From positions 156,331 to 220,330 of the forward strand of contig JANSYI010000013.1 of NCBI GenBank assembly GCA_024742475.1: DNA of 64,000 nt, in the 5' to 3' direction. Position numbers and translations under genes: made by a program. Shown here one piece after another: positions 61,469-64,000 of this stretch; the first letter of the stretch is position 1, and each line of letters starts with the position of its first letter. Below the pieces are notes generated by a model. The model was not told the DNA's origin, searched no databases, and was given only the letters and a program-made list of their open reading frames with translations. The stretch comes from a bacterium. GTDB lineage: Bacteria; Myxococcota_A; Polyangia; Nannocystales; Nannocystaceae.

Positions 61469-62056
61469 GTGGTCTCGATCGCGGTGCTGATCTTCGACGG
61501 CGTGGAGGAGCTCGACTTCGTCGGGCCCTGGGAGGTGTTGGCGGCGTGGGCGTCGCAGCACCCTGGCGACGACGTCGACGTCTACACGGTGGGGTGGACG
61601 GGGCGTGAGGTCGAGTGTGCAAAACGACTTCATGTGACCGCAGATCGGATCCGCGACGAGCTCGGCACGCCCGACGTGCTCGTGGTCCCTGGCGGTCGGG
61701 GAACTCGTGCGCTGGTCCGCGACGACGCGTTCTTGACGTTGCTTCGAGAGACGGACAATCGAGGCGCCCGCATCGCCTCCGTCTGCACTGGCTCGCTGAC
61801 GCTTGCCGCCGCAGGCCTACTCGACGGCAAGCCCGCCACGACCCACTGGAGCACCCTCGACGCCCTCGCCACGCTCGGCACGGACGTCGACGTGCGCCCC
61901 GACGACCGCTTCGTCACCGCCGGATCGATCGTCACCGCCGCCGGCGTCTCGGCGGGCATCGACATGGCCCTGCATCTCGTCGCGATCCTCAGCTCCGTCG
62001 AACGAGCGCGCGAAGTGAAACGCTACATCCAGTACGACCCTGCCCCGCCGGTCTAG
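61469..62056 (+). CDS. DJ-1/PfpI-family protein
   Basis: A 195-residue member of the DJ-1/PfpI/ThiJ superfamily, related to the glutamine-amidotransferase-like regulators and isonitrile hydratases. GTG 61469 starts VVSIAVLIFDGVEELDFVGP with the Glu typical of the active site. The nucleophile Cys is in ARIASVCTGSLTLAAAGLLD (elbow SVCTGS, about residue 103), and the conserved tail SVERAREVKRYIQYDP is present. THWSTLDAL and TAGSIVTAAGVSAGIDMAL fit isonitrile-hydratase-type enzymes. Confidence 0.9.
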   Translation: MVSIAVLIFDGVEELDFVGPWEVLAAWASQHPGDDVDVYTVGWTGREVECAKRLHVTADRIRDELGTPDVLVVPGGRGTRALVRDDAFLTLLRETDNRGARIASVCTGSLTLAAAGLLDGKPATTHWSTLDALATLGTDVDVRPDDRFVTAGSIVTAAGVSAGIDMALHLVAILSSVERAREVKRYIQYDPAPPV

Positions 62057-62063
62057 CGAGCCA

Positions 62064-63272
62064 CTAGGCGCAGCAGCGAAAGCCGGTCGAGTAGTCCCAG
62101 TGCGGCGTCGTGTGGGCCGTGGTTCGGTAGAGACAACCCGGCATGTTGATCACCGTGTCGACGTAGAACCCACCGCGGAACGTGCCGGTGGGGTCCGAGG
62201 TCCACTCGTGCAGGTTGCCCATCATGTCGAACGCGCCGTCCTCGGAGACGCACCCCGGGTTCTCTCCGGTCGTGTCGAGGCTGTCTGGAATCTGCGAGAT
62301 GCAGGCGTTGCCGAGCTCGGACCAGATCCACTCCTCCGACGTGCCGAAGTACTCGATCACGGGGTGGTCGTCTCGCGCGTCGTTGCATACACCAGGCTGC
62401 GGCTCGTCACCGTAGGGGTAGGTCGTCCCCGCCGACCCCTGACAGGCGCGAAGCCACTCGTCGTCGTCGCATAGGCGCTTGCCCGCCTCGGCACACGCGT
62501 CGGCCGCCTGATCCCCCGAGATGTAGCCCTGCGGGACCGCGCCCCGCAGCGAGACCGCCCGAACGCGCCGTGTGCCCGGGTTGTGGAACGGCGACCAGCT
62601 GCCGAGCTCCGTGCCGTCAGCGCCCAGCTCCACCAAGGACGCCTCGAACCGGTCGATGCAGAAGCCCTCGACGGTCACCATCCCCAGCGGGCACGCCGCG
62701 TCCCAGGACTCCTCCTCGAGCCCAGCGTTGGGCGTGGGCATCAGCTCGGGGTCACACGCCGTGGCGGGGTCCGTGCAGCACTGGATGTTCGAGGCTCCCG
62801 GACACAGGCCTGGGGTCGCCACGTTGGGTGAAGCACACGCGGTCACGTCGAGACACAACCCCGGCGCACCGCCCACGCTGCACGATGTCTCCTCGGGGAC
62901 GCAGCACTGCAGCGTGGGTGGGCCGTCGCAGACATCGCCACCGAACGCGGTGGATCCCGCGGGGCAGCGAGTGACGGGATCACACGTGCCCTCTATGGAC
63001 ACGACGGCGCAGCTCTGAGGCGCGGTCCCGGTCGACTCCCCGCTCTCCGACGATCCTTCGGAGGTCGAGGTCCCCGAATCATCGGCAGAGGTCGAGCCCG
63101 AATCGGTCGTCGTTGACGGCCCGCCGGACGAATCCGCTCGGGTTGCGGCCGAGCCCGTCGAACCCGACGCCGCGTCACCGGTGGCTCCGTGCTCGGTCAA
63201 CGCCGGCGCGCCGCCCTCCGCCGCCGCACCGCAGCCCGACAACGCCAGCAACATCCATCCTCGCATCCACAT
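62064..63272 (-). CDS. Formylglycine-enzyme-like (SUMF1) surface lipoprotein
   Basis: A 402-residue lipoprotein: leader GWMLLALSGCGAA, long Ser/Thr/Gly/Asp linker to about 85, then two or three Cys-rich repeats (CDPVTRCPAGSTAFGGDVCD; CLDVTACASPNVATPGLCPG). The last ~210 residues are a formylglycine-generating/SUMF1 domain: MVTVEGFCIDRFEASL, WLRACQGSAGTTYPYGDEPQ, DMMGNLHEWTSD and FRGGFYVDTVINMPGCLYRT with final STGFRCC. FGE converts Cys to formylglycine in sulfatases, but many surface forms bind ligands only. It converges on the DJ-1 gene. Confidence 0.88.
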   Translation of the reverse strand: MWMRGWMLLALSGCGAAAEGGAPALTEHGATGDAASGSTGSAATRADSSGGPSTTTDSGSTSADDSGTSTSEGSSESGESTGTAPQSCAVVSIEGTCDPVTRCPAGSTAFGGDVCDGPPTLQCCVPEETSCSVGGAPGLCLDVTACASPNVATPGLCPGASNIQCCTDPATACDPELMPTPNAGLEEESWDAACPLGMVTVEGFCIDRFEASLVELGADGTELGSWSPFHNPGTRRVRAVSLRGAVPQGYISGDQAADACAEAGKRLCDDDEWLRACQGSAGTTYPYGDEPQPGVCNDARDDHPVIEYFGTSEEWIWSELGNACISQIPDSLDTTGENPGCVSEDGAFDMMGNLHEWTSDPTGTFRGGFYVDTVINMPGCLYRTTAHTTPHWDYSTGFRCCA

Positions 63273-63364
63273 CCTACATGTAGGCTATCAAATGCGGCCC
63301 ATTGCGGGGCCCTTTTCTCCGCATCGTTTGTGTGCAAAAAGCCGCCGTTAGGGAGAGCTTGCCG

Positions 63365-64000
63365 ATGACGATGAACGAAATGACGTGGCTGCTGGGTGTG
63401 GACCTCCGACCCGACGCCGAGGGTGCCGTCGCGTTCGCGTCGTTCCTCGCGTCGGCGCGCCGGGAGGACACCGTCATTCCCGTGCACGTCTTGGTCGCCG
63501 ACCACCTGCAGGCCGTCCTTCAACACCACCACCTGGCCGAGGTGCAAGACGCGGCCAAGGTCGCCATGAAGGAGCTCACCGACCGGCACGACGCCGACGG
63601 TCACTTCGCCGAGCCGCGCATCGTCGAGGGCGGCACGGCCGAGGGACGTCTGGAGATCATTCGCGAGGAGACCGGGGCGCGGGTCCTCGTGCTCAACCGT
63701 TTCGCCACCGAGTCGCGCCGAAGCCTCCGCCGCCTGGGCCGAGTCGCACGCCGTTCATTGCGGGCGCTCAAGTCACCCGTCATCACGGTCCCGCCGGGCC
63801 TCACCGCCGAGAAGATCGGCGACGGCCCCGTGCTCGTGTGCACCAACCTCACCGAAGAGTGCGCGGCCGCCTTGGAGTTCGGAGCCGACCTCGCCAGGCG
63901 ACTCGGCCGCAAGCTCGTCGTCGCCACCGTTCGCCGCCTGCCCGACCAGCAGGCCCCCGCCTACCTCGGCGATTCCACGCCGGAGAAGGTCGGAGACGCA
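63365..64000 (+). CDS. Universal stress protein, tandem UspA domains, runs off the edge
   Basis: The first 212 residues are in the window; the right edge cuts the gene. ATG 63365 follows a good ribosome site (gggag). The first UspA domain has TWLLGVDLRPDAEGAVAFAS, VIPVHVLVADHLQAVLQHHH, a nucleotide-loop region RVLVLNRFATESRRSLRRLG and SPVITVPPGL. A second domain begins with GDGPVLVCTNLTEECAAALE. The glycine-rich ATP loop appears changed to RRSLRRLGRVARRSLRAL, so nucleotide binding is uncertain. Cytoplasmic. Confidence 0.85.
   Translation, partial: MTMNEMTWLLGVDLRPDAEGAVAFASFLASARREDTVIPVHVLVADHLQAVLQHHHLAEVQDAAKVAMKELTDRHDADGHFAEPRIVEGGTAEGRLEIIREETGARVLVLNRFATESRRSLRRLGRVARRSLRALKSPVITVPPGLTAEKIGDGPVLVCTNLTEECAAALEFGADLARRLGRKLVVATVRRLPDQQAPAYLGDSTPEKVGDA

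Overview
The window is GC-rich DNA (roughly two thirds G+C by eye) and looks like a chromosome segment from a myxobacterium (Myxococcota), most likely of the Nannocystis/Enhygromyxa side. The signs are a sigma factor of the Myxococcales 'gmx1' type divergent from a Hanks-type protein kinase, a HEIGH-type M57 protease, and about ten lipoproteins that place a long Ser/Thr/Gly/Asp linker after the lipobox. No rRNA, tRNA or CRISPR array was seen.

Layout. 0.1-8 kb (minus strand): a compact operon tonB-exbB-exbD-exbD-TonB-dependent receptor-beta-helix lipoprotein-small lipoprotein. It is divergent from a PhoB-like response regulator, and the shared promoter region carries 11-bp-spaced GTCAC repeats that look like PHO boxes. 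8.8-16.6 kb: a secreted lipase, an AraC regulator, an FAD oxidoreductase, aroA overlapping a TRAM-type RNA methyltransferase, a CAP-domain protein, a small helical protein and a bactofilin. 16.8-20 kb: boxC-boxB for aerobic benzoyl-CoA oxidation, closed by a strong terminator.

20-42 kb is an accessory region rich in broken genes. It holds IS21-like terminal repeats, two defective IS91-like transposase copies, a 69-bp direct repeat (23.6 and 28.4 kb), a 126-bp direct repeat (32.2 and 41.3 kb), and fragments of at least ten genes: ECF sigma halves, a phospholipase D-like piece, a di-haem oxidoreductase tail, a GyrI-like tail, a VCBS protein and a lipoprotein leader stub. Intact genes among these are the kinase/sigma pair, a somatomedin-B lipoprotein, an M57 protease, a FecR protein, a YdeI-type protein and an epoxide hydrolase.

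41.4-64 kb returns mostly to whole genes: an arsI-sigZ overlapping pair, a MalT-like LuxR regulator with a small partner gene, a divergent RND efflux pair with a cluster of operator-like half-sites between them, hflX, an AraC regulator, a thioredoxin-reductase-like flavoprotein, a 5'-truncated retron-like reverse transcriptase with a C-terminal helix-turn-helix-like tail, surface lipoproteins, a TetR regulator, a DJ-1/PfpI protein, a formylglycine-enzyme-like lipoprotein and the start of a tandem universal stress protein running off the right edge.

The two most testable ideas are that the TonB system is a phosphate-starvation uptake system under the neighbouring PhoB-like regulator, and that the reverse transcriptase at 54.8-55.7 kb is either a decayed retron or an unusual HTH-tailed form.
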